Positions 25,450 to 34,497 of a stretch of 64,000 nt of DNA are shown here, piece by piece. Within the stretch, counting starts at the first letter, position 1. The number at the start of each line of letters is the position of its first letter. The stretch comes from Streptomyces sp. Edi4 (GTDB lineage: Bacteria > Actinomycetota > Actinomycetes > Streptomycetales > Streptomycetaceae): positions 6,572,001 through 6,636,000 of the forward strand of contig NZ_JBEJGY010000004.1 in NCBI RefSeq assembly GCF_040253615.1, read 5' to 3'. The position numbers and the translations under genes are program-made. The notes below the pieces were generated by a model. The model worked only from the letters and a program-made list of their open reading frames with translations, had not been told where the DNA came from and searched no databases.

Positions 25450-25787
25450 GGCCACCTCACCTCCCGCTCCGCGACCGGCACGAGAGCCGGCCGAACGTCC
25501 GAACGCTCGTCTGTATACCCCCGGAGCAGGATATACGCCCCAAAAGGTACGGGCATGGGCACGGACGCGCCCACCCCGTGCAAAAGGCGCGGCATGGCGG
25601 CCGTGGGTGCGGGCGGGCGCCAGGCAGAGGGGTAGGGGGAGTGTGGGCGGGAGCACCGCGTGGGTGCGGACGGGGGCACGGCGTGGGTGTGGGCGGGGCA
25701 CCGTGTGGGTGTGGACGGGAGTACGGCGTGGGTGCGGACGGAGGGGCCGGCTCGACGCGGGGGCTGTCCGGGTCCCAGTCGTCGGCG
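25450..25787. repeat. Intergenic region with G-rich 22-23 bp degenerate tandem repeats
   Basis: Between corA and the SAV_915 gene. From 25641 to 25743 there are four to five units of the form GTGGGTGYGGRCGGGRGYAC; clear borders are 25660-25682, 25683-25704, 25705-25727 and 25728-25743. One strand is almost free of C-runs and G-rich enough for stacked secondary structure. No gene is supported here. Confidence 0.6.
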
Positions 25788-26138
25788 CTACCGCGACAAC
25801 GTGTGATCCCGCCGGGCGCACAGGTGTGGGGTCTCGCCGTGTCGGGGGCGGGGGGTCGGCGGGGCGAGCAGGGGGTCGACCGTCATACGGGTGACGCCCA
25901 GCGGTGCCGAAAGCGCTCTCAATGCCGGTTCCGCGAGCCGGATCCAACTCTGGTCACGGCCCAGCACCGCCTTGAGCCGGTCCTGGCTGGTGAACCCGAC
26001 CGCCGTCCGCACGCCGAACTCGTCGCGCAGGAAGCGTAGTTGATGCCCTCCGGCAGAGCCGAGCCGGACCGGCACATACAGCGGCCCTGCCGGGCGGCGT
26101 TCCTCCGGGTCGGCGTCTTCTACGGTGAGGCTGTCCAT
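25788..26138 (-). CDS. SAV_915 family protein
   Basis: 116 residues from the ATG at 26138, which has a perfect GGAGGA in front; a longer frame to 26186 was rejected because its start has no ribosome binding site. The core GPLYVPVRLGSAGGHQLRF, RTAVGFTSQDRLKAVLGRD and AEPALRALSAPLGVTRMTV is that of the SAV_915 family, widespread in Streptomyces and often next to regulators. It is distantly SseB-like. Function unknown. Confidence 0.75.
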   Translation of the reverse strand: MDSLTVEDADPEERRPAGPLYVPVRLGSAGGHQLRFLRDEFGVRTAVGFTSQDRLKAVLGRDQSWIRLAEPALRALSAPLGVTRMTVDPLLAPPTPRPRHGETPHLCARRDHTLSR

Positions 26139-26379
26139 GGTGTCCTCCGGTACGGAAGTGCGGATGCCGTAGGCGTTGGGCATCATGCGCCCATACGTCT
26201 GAAGTTATGCCCCCGGCGCCGGGCCCCTGTCCCCGGGTGACGCGGTATTGACCCGGTGGAACCCGTTTTTGACGCGTTCCTGGCGCAGGTCGGCGCGGGG
26301 AGAGGCGGTCTGCGGCGGTCCGTCGGTTCGGGGTGTGCCGCGTGCGGATTTCATCCCAGTGGGTGTCGGCGGACGGAGA

Positions 26380-26967
26380 TCAGTCCGCCCGGCCGGTCAC
26401 CGCGACCGTCACGCCGAGCCCCATCATCGCGAAGCCCCACGCGCCGCCGATCATCGAGAGCCGCCGCTCGGAGCGGGCGAACCAGCCACGGGCCGCGGCC
26501 GCGCCCAGGCCCCACAGCGTGTCCGTGACCAGTCCGATGGTGATCGGGATGAGGCCGAGGAGCAGCATCTGGGACGGCAGACGTCCTGCCGTGTGGTCCA
26601 CGAACTGCGGCAGCACCGCGGCGAAGAACACGATTCCCTTGGGGTTGGGGACGCCGACCAGGACGCCGTCCGCGACGGTCCGCAGATCACCGCGGGGCGG
26701 CGGTCGGGCCGGCGTTGCCGCCCCGCCGGGGGATTCCATCCCGAGCCGCATGTCCTTGCGGTGCCGGTACGCCTGCGCCCCGAGCAGGACAAGGTAGGCG
26801 GCGCCCACGAGTTTCACCGCCGTGAAGACCGCCGCCGAGCGTTCCACCAGCGTGCCGATCCCCAGCGCCACCGCACACACCAACACGTAGGAGCCGAGGA
26901 CGTTGCCGAGAACCGTCGCCAACGCCGTGCGGCGGCCGTGCGCGAGGGCCCGGCCCGAACCACGCAC
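26380..26967 (-). pseudogene. 5'-truncated LysE-family amino acid exporter
   Basis: 195 codons from GTG 26967. The sequence from ALAHGRRTALATVLGNVLG onward is typical of LysE/RhtB exporters, with VFTAVKLVGAAYLVLLGAQ, the conserved VGVPNPKGIVFFAAVLPQF and two terminal helices. Normal members start about 30 residues earlier with a first membrane helix and a PGP motif; no frame upstream encodes it, and the in-frame upstream sequence is Arg/Gly-rich. The gene is therefore probably non-functional or has lost its N-terminus, with a possible GTG start (GAGGCGC before it) still allowing a shortened product. Confidence 0.55.
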
Positions 26968-27085
26968 GCGCCTCGCTCGGCGGCCCGCTGGTTGTTGTTC
27001 CGTCCCACGAGGATGGCTCCGCCGGCGTCCGCGAGCTCCAGTCGGCGGCCCGTGGCGCTGGAGCCGGATCCGGCCGGTCCGGTTG

Positions 27086-27964
27086 TCACGGCGCCGAGAA
27101 CAGTCCGGGCCCCGAAGGCGGGGAACCGCCGACACGGACGCCGCTGGTGACCTGTAGAAACTCCAGCTTTTCCGCATCGGCGGAACCCGCGGCCACCGTG
27201 TAGACGACGAGGCGGATGTCGCTGCCCGGGACGGTGAGCACGTCGCAGTCGCATGTCACCTCGCCCGCCTGGGGGTGCAGGATGGTCTTGCGGGCCGAGA
27301 CGTGCGGACCGACCGCGCCCTCGTCCCACAGCCGGGTGAACTCCGCACTGGTGGAGCGCAGTTCCGCGACGAGGCCGGCGAGGGATCGGTCGTCGGGATA
27401 GTTGAGGAGCGCGGTGCGCAGATCGGCCACGAGCGCGGTGTTCAGGGTGTCGCCGTCCTGGATGACGGGCCAGGACGTGAGCCCGGTCGGCCCGGTGGCG
27501 AAGGCCGCCCGTACGAGGTTCCGCTCGGCGTGTGTCCGTGAGCTCGGGTCGCCCATGAGCACCGCCCACGCCGGGGTCCAGGTCAGCAGGGTCCAGTCGG
27601 CGCTGAACACGCCCACAGGGAACTCTCCGAGGCGAGCGAGCATCCGTTGGACCCCGGCGGGGACGTGCGTGGAGATCGTGCCTTCCTGTGGTGGAAGGAG
27701 GCCGGCCAGCCGATAGGCGTAGTCGCGCTCCGGCGGCCGCAGTTGCAGCGCCCTGGCCAGGCTCGCGACGACCTGCGCCGAAGGGTTCGTGGCACGGCCT
27801 TGCTCCAGCCGTACCACATAGTCGACCGACAGCCCCGCGAGCTCGGCCAGTTCCTCGCGCCGCAACCCTGCCGCGCGCCGGCCGGGCCGCAGTGCCCGCC
27901 CGACGTCGACGGGAGAAAGCCGGTCACGCCAGCGACGCAATGCCGCGCCAAGGGTCTCGTCCAC
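27086..27964 (-). CDS. XRE-family regulator with MmyB-like ligand-binding domain
   Basis: 292 residues from GTG 27964. The N-terminal helix-turn-helix is at about 20-75 (GLRREELAELAGLSVDYVV, RLEQGRATNPSAQVVASLA). The rest matches the MmyB-like PAS-related domain: WTPAWAVLMGDPSSRTHAE, LIRAAFATGPTG-like core, VGPHVSARKTILHPQAGEV and VVYTVAAGSADAEKLEFLQ. Such regulators are usually divergent from the short-chain dehydrogenase they control, which is exactly the arrangement here, so it probably represses the SDR gene at 28068 and itself. Confidence 0.88.
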   Translation of the reverse strand: MDETLGAALRRWRDRLSPVDVGRALRPGRRAAGLRREELAELAGLSVDYVVRLEQGRATNPSAQVVASLARALQLRPPERDYAYRLAGLLPPQEGTISTHVPAGVQRMLARLGEFPVGVFSADWTLLTWTPAWAVLMGDPSSRTHAERNLVRAAFATGPTGLTSWPVIQDGDTLNTALVADLRTALLNYPDDRSLAGLVAELRSTSAEFTRLWDEGAVGPHVSARKTILHPQAGEVTCDCDVLTVPGSDIRLVVYTVAAGSADAEKLEFLQVTSGVRVGGSPPSGPGLFSAP

Positions 27965-28067
27965 TCGGCCATTGTGTCCGTCCGACGTGCCGCTGTGCCT
28001 GGTACTGGCTGTCCTACCGTCGCACGGGGCACTGGTTGCCCTGCCATCACGGGCAGAAAGTGAACAC

Positions 28068-28763
28068 ATGACGACAACGTTCATCACAGGAGCCAACAAG
28101 TCCCTCGGGTACGAGACCGCCCGCCGCTTGACCGACGCCGGCCACACCGTCCTCATCGGTGCTCGTGATCCGGGGCGCGGCCAGGCGGCCGCCGACGCAC
28201 TCGGTGCCCGCTTCGTCCGCATCGACGTGACGGACGACGCATCGGTGGCAGCGGCCGCCGACGACATCAGGGCGCACGAGGGCGGCATCGACGTCCTGAT
28301 CAACAACGCGGGTGTCCTGGGGACACACAGCCCCGCCGACCGGATCACGGCCGCTGACGCCGGCGAGGTGTTCGAGGTCAACGTCGTGGGGATCGTCCGG
28401 GTCACGCACGCCTTCCTGCCCCTGCTGCGCACCTCGACGAACCCGGTCATCGTCAACGTGTCCAGCGGTATGGGGTCTTTCGCCGCCACCCACGATCCCG
28501 GACGCGTCGAGGGGCGGGTCGTCGCGCCGCTGTACACGGCGTCGAAGGCCGCCGTGACCATGCTGACCACGCAGTACGCGAAGTCCTTGCCGGACGTGAA
28601 GGTGAACGCGGCCGATCCGGGCTACACCGCCACCGACTTCAACGGACACAGCGGCCCGCAGACCGTCACCCAGGGAACCGACGCCATCGTCGAACTGGCC
28701 ACCATCGGAGCGGACGGCCCGACGGGAACCCTCCGTGACCGCCACGGCACGCTCGGCTGGTGA
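28068..28763 (+). CDS. SDR family NAD(P)-dependent oxidoreductase
   Basis: 231 residues. The Rossmann start FITGANKSLGYETARRL carries the TGxxxGxG cofactor motif, INNAGVLG is the NAG motif, VNVSSGMGS holds the catalytic serine and LYTASKAAVTMLTTQYAKS the YxxxK pair. Classical short-chain dehydrogenase of carbonyl-reductase type; the arginine at ARDPGRG suggests NADPH. Divergent from an XRE-MmyB regulator, a frequent inducible pair. The promoter must lie within the 103-base gap. Substrate unknown. Confidence 0.9.
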   Translation: MTTTFITGANKSLGYETARRLTDAGHTVLIGARDPGRGQAAADALGARFVRIDVTDDASVAAAADDIRAHEGGIDVLINNAGVLGTHSPADRITAADAGEVFEVNVVGIVRVTHAFLPLLRTSTNPVIVNVSSGMGSFAATHDPGRVEGRVVAPLYTASKAAVTMLTTQYAKSLPDVKVNAADPGYTATDFNGHSGPQTVTQGTDAIVELATIGADGPTGTLRDRHGTLGW

Positions 28764-28819
28764 GTCGTGTGCGCGGCGCTCAGCGCCCTGCTTCCGGGGC
28801 GGCGCGGACGCTGCGTCTC

Positions 28820-30088
28820 TCAACGAGGCACACCCCCGGCCTCGCCCGCGCTCGGCGAACCGCCCCCTCTCACCGAACCGCCCGCGTTCACCGGGCCATC
28901 GGCCCCTACGTCCCCGGGCCCACTCGCACCCCCGTCTCCGTACCGCCGGCGTCCATACGCCGCCAGCGCGGTGAGAGGCACGGTCAGGACGGCGGCCACC
29001 GCGAACAGGGCCTGGAATGAGCCCCGTTGGGCGGGCCCCGCGGCGAGTCCCGTTCCCAGGGCGCTGCCCAGGTACAGGGCGACCCCGAACAGGGCGATCC
29101 CGCTCGCCCGGGCGCTCGGCACCAGCAGGGTCGCCCACGCCTGCACCGTCGAGTGCAGGAACGCCCACCCGCCGCCCAGGAGCAGCGCGCTCAGGCCCAG
29201 GGTCACCAGGGACGGATGCAGCGCGGCCACGGCGTACGCGGTCAGGACCTGGGCGCCGCCCGCCACGATCAGCGCGACCGGGCCGAGGCGTCCGGACAGC
29301 CGGCGCACCAGCTGGGCGCCGGCCATCGCCGCGACCCCGTACAGCGCCGCCACCGCGCCCGCCGTCGCCGGAGCCGTGCCAAGCGACTCCAGCGCGGGCG
29401 GCAGATAGGTGAAACAGCCCAGGAGTACGCCGCCTTCGAGCAGGGCGACCGCCATCACGTACCACTGCCAGCGCGATCGCAGGACCGTGCGCAGCGCGCC
29501 GCCCTCGCGGGGAGCGAGCGCGGGTTCGGGCAGGCGGCGCAGGGCCAGGGCCAGATATCCGGCGACCACGCCCGGGAGCGCGAACACCAGGCGCCAGCTC
29601 ACCCAGTGGGCCAGCGCCCCCGCGGCCACCGTCGCCAGCGCGGTGCCGAGGGCGAACGCCGTCATCAAGGAGCTCAGGGCGCGCTGGCGGCCGGCCGGCG
29701 CGACGGTGTCGCCCACATACGTCAGGGAGCCGGCGATGGCGGCCGCGAAGCACGCCCCGGTGCAGCCCCGCGCCACGATGAGCGCGGCCGCTCCCGGCGC
29801 CGCCGCCGATGAGAGCGCTCCCAGCGCGGCCGCCGCAAGCGAGACGCGCATCACCCGCACCCTTCCGAACCGGTCGCTCGCCATGCCCCAGGCCGGCTGG
29901 GTCAGGCCGTATCCGAGGGTGTACGCACTCGCGGCGAGCGCGGCCGTGCCGAGCGGCACGCCAAGAGCGGGTCCGATGAGCACGAGCATCGGCGCGATCG
30001 AGAAGCGGTCGAAGTTGCTGAGGAAACCGGCGGCGCCGAGCAGTCCGGCGCTGCCGCGGAGCCCGCCTTGGGGCGGTGAATTGGTCAT
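28820..30088 (-). CDS. Major facilitator superfamily transporter
   Basis: 422 residues with about 12 hydrophobic helices. The loop 2-3 motif is present as WGMASDRFGRVRVMRVSLA, followed by VARGCTGACFAAAIAGSLT and YVGDTVAPAGRQRALSS, which recall antiporter motif regions of drug-type efflux MFS proteins. A Gly/Ser-rich tail of about 35 residues ends the protein. It is divergent from the XRE-MmyB regulator at 30152, which likely controls it. Substrate unknown. Confidence 0.88.
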   Translation of the reverse strand: MTNSPPQGGLRGSAGLLGAAGFLSNFDRFSIAPMLVLIGPALGVPLGTAALAASAYTLGYGLTQPAWGMASDRFGRVRVMRVSLAAAALGALSSAAAPGAAALIVARGCTGACFAAAIAGSLTYVGDTVAPAGRQRALSSLMTAFALGTALATVAAGALAHWVSWRLVFALPGVVAGYLALALRRLPEPALAPREGGALRTVLRSRWQWYVMAVALLEGGVLLGCFTYLPPALESLGTAPATAGAVAALYGVAAMAGAQLVRRLSGRLGPVALIVAGGAQVLTAYAVAALHPSLVTLGLSALLLGGGWAFLHSTVQAWATLLVPSARASGIALFGVALYLGSALGTGLAAGPAQRGSFQALFAVAAVLTVPLTALAAYGRRRYGDGGASGPGDVGADGPVNAGGSVRGGGSPSAGEAGGVPR

Positions 30089-30151
30089 GTTCCCAGCTCA
30101 GCAGGGGGGCCGAGGTTCAGGTGGGCTCAGCCGATTACCATCACTCACACC

Positions 30152-30964
30152 GTGACGTACTCATCCGACCCCCGAGTGGAACTCGGCGCGTTCCTCCGTT
30201 CGCGCCGCGAGCGACTGGCTCCCGCCGCGCTGGGACTGCCGGTCACGCCGCGTCGGCGCACCCCGGGCCTGCGGCGCGCGGAGGTCGCCGAGTCCGCCGG
30301 CATCAGCACCTCCTGGTACGCGTGGCTGGAGCAGGGCCGGGTGCGCACCTCGGAGCAGGTGCTGCGCGCCGTCGCCCGCGCGTTGCGCCTGGACGCAGCC
30401 GAGACCGCGCACGTGCTGGCCTTCGCGGACGACCCCAAAGTGCCTGCCGCGCCAGCGAGTTGGGTCTCGCCGCACCTGCGCTCGCTGGTCGACGCGCTGG
30501 TGCCGCACCCGGCGATGGTCATCGACCCGCACTGGGACCTGCTGGCGTGGAACGCCTCCTACGCCGCGCTCCTGACCGACCTGGCCCGCCTGCCGCCCAA
30601 GCGGCGCAATATGCTCTGGCTGGTGTTCCGCTGGCCGCCGTGCCGGACGCTGCTCGCCGACTGGGAACCCGAAGCCCGGGCGCTGCTCGGGCAGTTCAGG
30701 GCCAGGGCGGCCCGGCAGCCCCACGATCAGAGGTACGCCGAGATCATCGAGTCGATCGGGGCGGACCCGGACGCCGCGCGCTGGCTCACACAGCGCGAGA
30801 CCGCCGCCTTCCGCCCGGCCGTCAAACGTTTCCACCACCCCGTGGCGGGCGAGCTGCGGCTGCGTCCCGTCAAGCTCGCGGCCGTCGACGAACCCGGCCA
30901 CCATTTCCTGGCCTACCTCCCCGACGGCCCCGCGTCCGAAGCGGCCCTGCGCCAACTGGCCTGA
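30152..30964 (+). CDS. XRE-family regulator with MmyB-like ligand-binding domain (second)
   Basis: 270 residues from GTG 30152. Helix-turn-helix at about 30-85 (RRRTPGLRRAEVAESAGIS, TSWYAWLEQGRVRTSEQVL). The MmyB-like part has PAMVIDPHWDLLAWNASYA, MLWLVFRWPPCRTLLADWE and VAGELRLRPVKLAAVDEPG, HHFLAYLPDGPASEA. Only 63 bases separate its start from the divergent MFS gene, so the shared region is likely its operator. Probably represses the efflux gene until a ligand binds. Confidence 0.88.
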   Translation: MTYSSDPRVELGAFLRSRRERLAPAALGLPVTPRRRTPGLRRAEVAESAGISTSWYAWLEQGRVRTSEQVLRAVARALRLDAAETAHVLAFADDPKVPAAPASWVSPHLRSLVDALVPHPAMVIDPHWDLLAWNASYAALLTDLARLPPKRRNMLWLVFRWPPCRTLLADWEPEARALLGQFRARAARQPHDQRYAEIIESIGADPDAARWLTQRETAAFRPAVKRFHHPVAGELRLRPVKLAAVDEPGHHFLAYLPDGPASEAALRQLA

Positions 30965-31188
30965 GGAGCGCCGTCCGAGGCGCCCGGTCTGAGGTGCCCG
31001 GCCTGAGGCGCCCGGCGCTGAGAGCGCGATCAGACACCGGCCCGTCCCGCCCGCGCCCCCCGTCGGCCCGCCCCGATCAATTCGTGGTTTTCGGCCGCTT
31101 CCGGCGGTGGTTGGTATCAGACTTCCCCCGGACACACCATGCGGATCTTGCTGGGGAAGGGGATCCGCCGACGCAGGGGAGAAGAGCG

Positions 31189-32730
31189 ATGCGGACACCG
31201 ATGACGGTCTCGGACTTCCTCGACCGGGCGGAGCTGGGGTTCGCCTCCAGCGCCGGTGTCGTGGACGAGCCGGACCAGCCGGGGCCGCCTGTGCCCTCGC
31301 TGACCTACGGGCGGCTCGCCGAGCGGGTCCGCGCCTGGCAGGCGGGGTTCGACGCGCTGGGCGTCGCCGAGGGCGAACGGGTCGCGGTGGTGAGCCACAA
31401 TTCCACCCGCCTGCTGGAGCTGCTGTTCGCGGTGCCGATGAGCGGACGGATCTGCGTGCCCATCAACTTCCGGCTGAAGCCCGAGGAGGTCGAGTACGTG
31501 GTGCGCCAGAGCGGCGCATCGGTGCTGCTCGTGGATCCCGAGGTGGACGGGGCGCTGTCCGGCGTCACGGCGCGTCACCGGTTCGTGCTGGGCGAGGCGA
31601 CGGAATCCGGACTCATGCGCTTCGACGTCGCGCCACGCCCCTGGTCGCATCCGGACGAGGACGCCACCGCCACCATCAACTACACCTCGGGAACCACCGC
31701 GCGCCCCAAGGGAGTTCAGCTGACCCACCGCAACATCTGGGTCAACGGTCTCACCTTCGGGCTGCACACCCGCACGTGGGAGCGCGACGTCTACATGCAC
31801 ACCCTGCCGATGTTCCACTGCAACGGCTGGGGCATGCCGTATGTGATGGCCGGACTCGGCGTGAAACAGGTCGTGCTGCGCAAGGTGGACGGGGCGGAGA
31901 TCCTGCGCCGGGTGGACGAGCACGGGGTGACCCTGATGTGCGGGGCGCCGGCGGTGTGGAACGCGGTCCTCGACGCGGCGGCGTCCTGGGACGGCGAGAT
32001 CCCGGGCCGCGACCGGGTACGGGTCGTCTGCGCCGGAGCGCCCCCGCCGAGCCGGATGATCCAGCGGATGGAGCAGGAGCTGGGCTGGGAGTTCCTGCAA
32101 ATCTACGGCCTGACCGAGACGTCCCCGCTGCTCACCATGAACCGTGCCCGGCCGGGCGACGAGAAGCTGTCCGCCAACGAGCGGGCGCGCAAACTGTCGC
32201 GGGCCGGTGTGCCCGCGCTCGGCGTCAAGTTGAAGGTGTCCGAGACGGGCGAGGTGCTGGCCCGCTCGAACGTGGTGCTCGACGGCTACTGGGAGAAGCC
32301 GCAGGAGAGCGCGGCGGCCCTCAAAGACGGCTGGTTCCACACCGGCGACGGCGGCGCGATCGACGAGAGCGACGGCTGTCTGACGATCTCGGACCGTAAG
32401 AAGGACGTGATCATCACCGGCGGTGAGAACGTGTCCTCGATCGAGGTGGAGGACACACTCTTCAGTCACCCGGCGGTCGCGGAGGTCGCCGTCATCGGCG
32501 TGCCGCACGAGAAGTGGGGCGAGACGATCAAGGCCCTGGTGGTCCTGGCCGAGGGCGCGGCCGTCACGGAGGCCGACCTCATCGCGTACTGCAAGGAGCG
32601 GATGGCCCGCTACAAGGCGCCGACCACGGTGGAGTTCCGCGATGCCATCCCGCGCACGGCCACCGGCAAGATCCAGAAGTTCAAGCTGCGCGAACCGTAC
32701 TGGACCGGCCTCGACCGGGGGATCAACTGA
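31189..32730 (+). CDS. Acyl-CoA synthetase (AMP-binding enzyme), first of a pair
   Basis: 513 residues from ATG 31189 with GGGGAGAAG upstream. ANL superfamily motifs: YTSGTTARPKGVQLTHRN (P-loop), QIYGLTETSPLLT (A5), GWFHTGDGGAIDES (A7), DRKKDVIITGGENVSSIEV (A8 hinge) and the C-terminal TATGKIQKFKL whose lysine adenylates the acid. Resembles medium/long-chain fatty acyl-CoA ligases: acid plus ATP plus CoA gives acyl-CoA, AMP and pyrophosphate. Only 138 bases precede the next, related synthetase on the same strand. Chain-length preference not deducible. Confidence 0.9.
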   Translation: MRTPMTVSDFLDRAELGFASSAGVVDEPDQPGPPVPSLTYGRLAERVRAWQAGFDALGVAEGERVAVVSHNSTRLLELLFAVPMSGRICVPINFRLKPEEVEYVVRQSGASVLLVDPEVDGALSGVTARHRFVLGEATESGLMRFDVAPRPWSHPDEDATATINYTSGTTARPKGVQLTHRNIWVNGLTFGLHTRTWERDVYMHTLPMFHCNGWGMPYVMAGLGVKQVVLRKVDGAEILRRVDEHGVTLMCGAPAVWNAVLDAAASWDGEIPGRDRVRVVCAGAPPPSRMIQRMEQELGWEFLQIYGLTETSPLLTMNRARPGDEKLSANERARKLSRAGVPALGVKLKVSETGEVLARSNVVLDGYWEKPQESAAALKDGWFHTGDGGAIDESDGCLTISDRKKDVIITGGENVSSIEVEDTLFSHPAVAEVAVIGVPHEKWGETIKALVVLAEGAAVTEADLIAYCKERMARYKAPTTVEFRDAIPRTATGKIQKFKLREPYWTGLDRGIN

Positions 32731-32868
32731 CGCACGCACCCGGGCCCTGCCCGCCCCTGTCCCCCGCCCCGGCACGCCCCGACGATCTCCCCGGCGCGTG
32801 AGGGTAGGCAGGTCAGGGGCGGCCGGGGCATGCTGAGGGCCACGTGAGGGAAGTGAGGGCACGCTGCG

Positions 32869-34476
32869 ATGGTGACTTACTCGTACGCCCACGGGGTGAG
32901 CGGCACCGCCCTGCTCGGCGACACGATCGGCGCCAACCTGGACCGCGCGGTCTCGGCGTACGGTGAGCGCGAAGCAGTGGTCGACCTCGTGTCGGGCCGG
33001 CGCTGGACGTACGGCCAATTCGCCCTGGACGTGGCCCAGTTGGCGTGCGCGTTGCTCGCGGACGGTGTCGGGCGGGGCGACCGGGTCGGCATCTGGGCGG
33101 TCAACTGCCCCGAGTGGGTGCTGGTCCAGTACGCGACGGCGCGCATCGGCGCGGTGCTGGTCAACATCAACCCGGCTTACCGCGCGCACGAGTTGGCGTA
33201 TGTGCTGCGCCAGGCCGGGGTGTCGGTCCTGTTCGCGTCGCGGTCCCACAAGTCGAGCGACTACCGGGCGATGGTGGAGCAGGTGCGCGACACGTGCCCG
33301 GCGCTGCGCCGGACCGTCTACATCGGCGACGGGAGCTGGGACGTCCTGATGGCCGGCGGCGCCGGGGTCGCGCGCGAGGAGCTGGCGGCCCGCGAGGCGC
33401 GGCTGTCCTGTGACGACGCGGTCAACATCCAGTACACCTCGGGCACGACGGGCTTCCCGAAGGGAGCGACGCTCTCCCATCACAACGTCCTCAACAACGG
33501 TTATTTCGTGGGGGAGTTGCTGGGCTACACCGAGGCCGACCGGATCTGCGTGCCCGTGCCCTTCTACCACTGCTTCGGCATGGTGATGGCGAACCTCGCG
33601 GCCACCTCGCACGGCGCCTGCGTCGTGATCCCGGCGCCCTCCTTCGACCCCGGGGCGACGCTGCGCGCCGTCGAGGCGGAGCGGTGCACCTCGCTGTACG
33701 GGGTGCCCACCATGTTCATCGCGGAGCTCAACCTGCCCGGCTTCGCCGGCTACGACCTGTCCTCGCTGCGCACCGGGATCATGGCGGGCTCGCCGTGCCC
33801 GGCGGAGACGATGAAACGGGTGGTCGCGGAGATGCACATGGGGCAGGTGTCCATCTGCTACGGCATGACCGAGACGTCCCCGGTGTCCACGCAGACGCGT
33901 ACCGACGACGACCTGGAGCGGCGCACCGGCACGGTGGGGCGCGTCATGCCGCATGTGGAGGTGAAGGTCGTCGACCCCGCCACCGGCGTCACCGTCCCGC
34001 GCGGCGAACCGGGCGAGCTGCGCACGCGCGGCTACAGCGTGATGCTGGGCTACTGGGACGAGCCGGAGCAGACCGCCGAGGCCATCGACGAGGGCCGCTG
34101 GATGCACACGGGCGACCTGGCGGTGATGCGTGAGGACGGGTACGTCGAGATCGTCGGCCGGATCAAGGACATGATCATCCGAGGTGGCGAGAACGTGTAT
34201 CCGCGCGAGATCGAGGAGTTCCTGTACGGGCACCCCAAGGTCATGGACGTGCAGGTGGTGGGGGTCCCCGACGAGCGGTACGGCGAGGAGATCCTGGCCT
34301 GCGTCATCCCGCGCGACCCCGGTGACCCGCCCACCCTGGAGGAGCTGACCGCGTACTGCCGCGAACGGCTGGCCCACTACAAGATCCCCCGCCATCTGCG
34401 GATTCTGGACGCCTTCCCGATGACCGTCAGCGGCAAGGTGCGCAAGGTGGAGCTGAGACAGGGCTACGGCGCCTGA
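32869..34476 (+). CDS. Acyl-CoA synthetase (AMP-binding enzyme), second of a pair
   Basis: 535 residues, ATG 32869. Motifs: YTSGTTGFPKGATLSHHN, CYGMTETSPVSTQTRTDDD, RWMHTGDLAVMREDGYVEI, RIKDMIIRGGENVYPREIE and TVSGKVRKVELRQGY with the catalytic lysine. The VSICYGMTETSPVS context and total length fit the FadD-like/long-chain acyl-CoA ligase subgroup of actinobacteria. Not a recent duplicate of the preceding gene, since many positions differ, but they are probably expressed together. Confidence 0.9.
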   Translation: MVTYSYAHGVSGTALLGDTIGANLDRAVSAYGEREAVVDLVSGRRWTYGQFALDVAQLACALLADGVGRGDRVGIWAVNCPEWVLVQYATARIGAVLVNINPAYRAHELAYVLRQAGVSVLFASRSHKSSDYRAMVEQVRDTCPALRRTVYIGDGSWDVLMAGGAGVAREELAAREARLSCDDAVNIQYTSGTTGFPKGATLSHHNVLNNGYFVGELLGYTEADRICVPVPFYHCFGMVMANLAATSHGACVVIPAPSFDPGATLRAVEAERCTSLYGVPTMFIAELNLPGFAGYDLSSLRTGIMAGSPCPAETMKRVVAEMHMGQVSICYGMTETSPVSTQTRTDDDLERRTGTVGRVMPHVEVKVVDPATGVTVPRGEPGELRTRGYSVMLGYWDEPEQTAEAIDEGRWMHTGDLAVMREDGYVEIVGRIKDMIIRGGENVYPREIEEFLYGHPKVMDVQVVGVPDERYGEEILACVIPRDPGDPPTLEELTAYCRERLAHYKIPRHLRILDAFPMTVSGKVRKVELRQGYGA

Positions 34477-34497
34477 CGGCCTGAGAGCGCGATCAGG

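Noticed and set aside
31117..34395. 1092-codon minus-strand open frame antisense to both acyl-CoA synthetases
   Set aside because: Very long but Arg/His/Val/Leu-rich with no family resemblance; typical antisense shadow of strong third-position GC genes.
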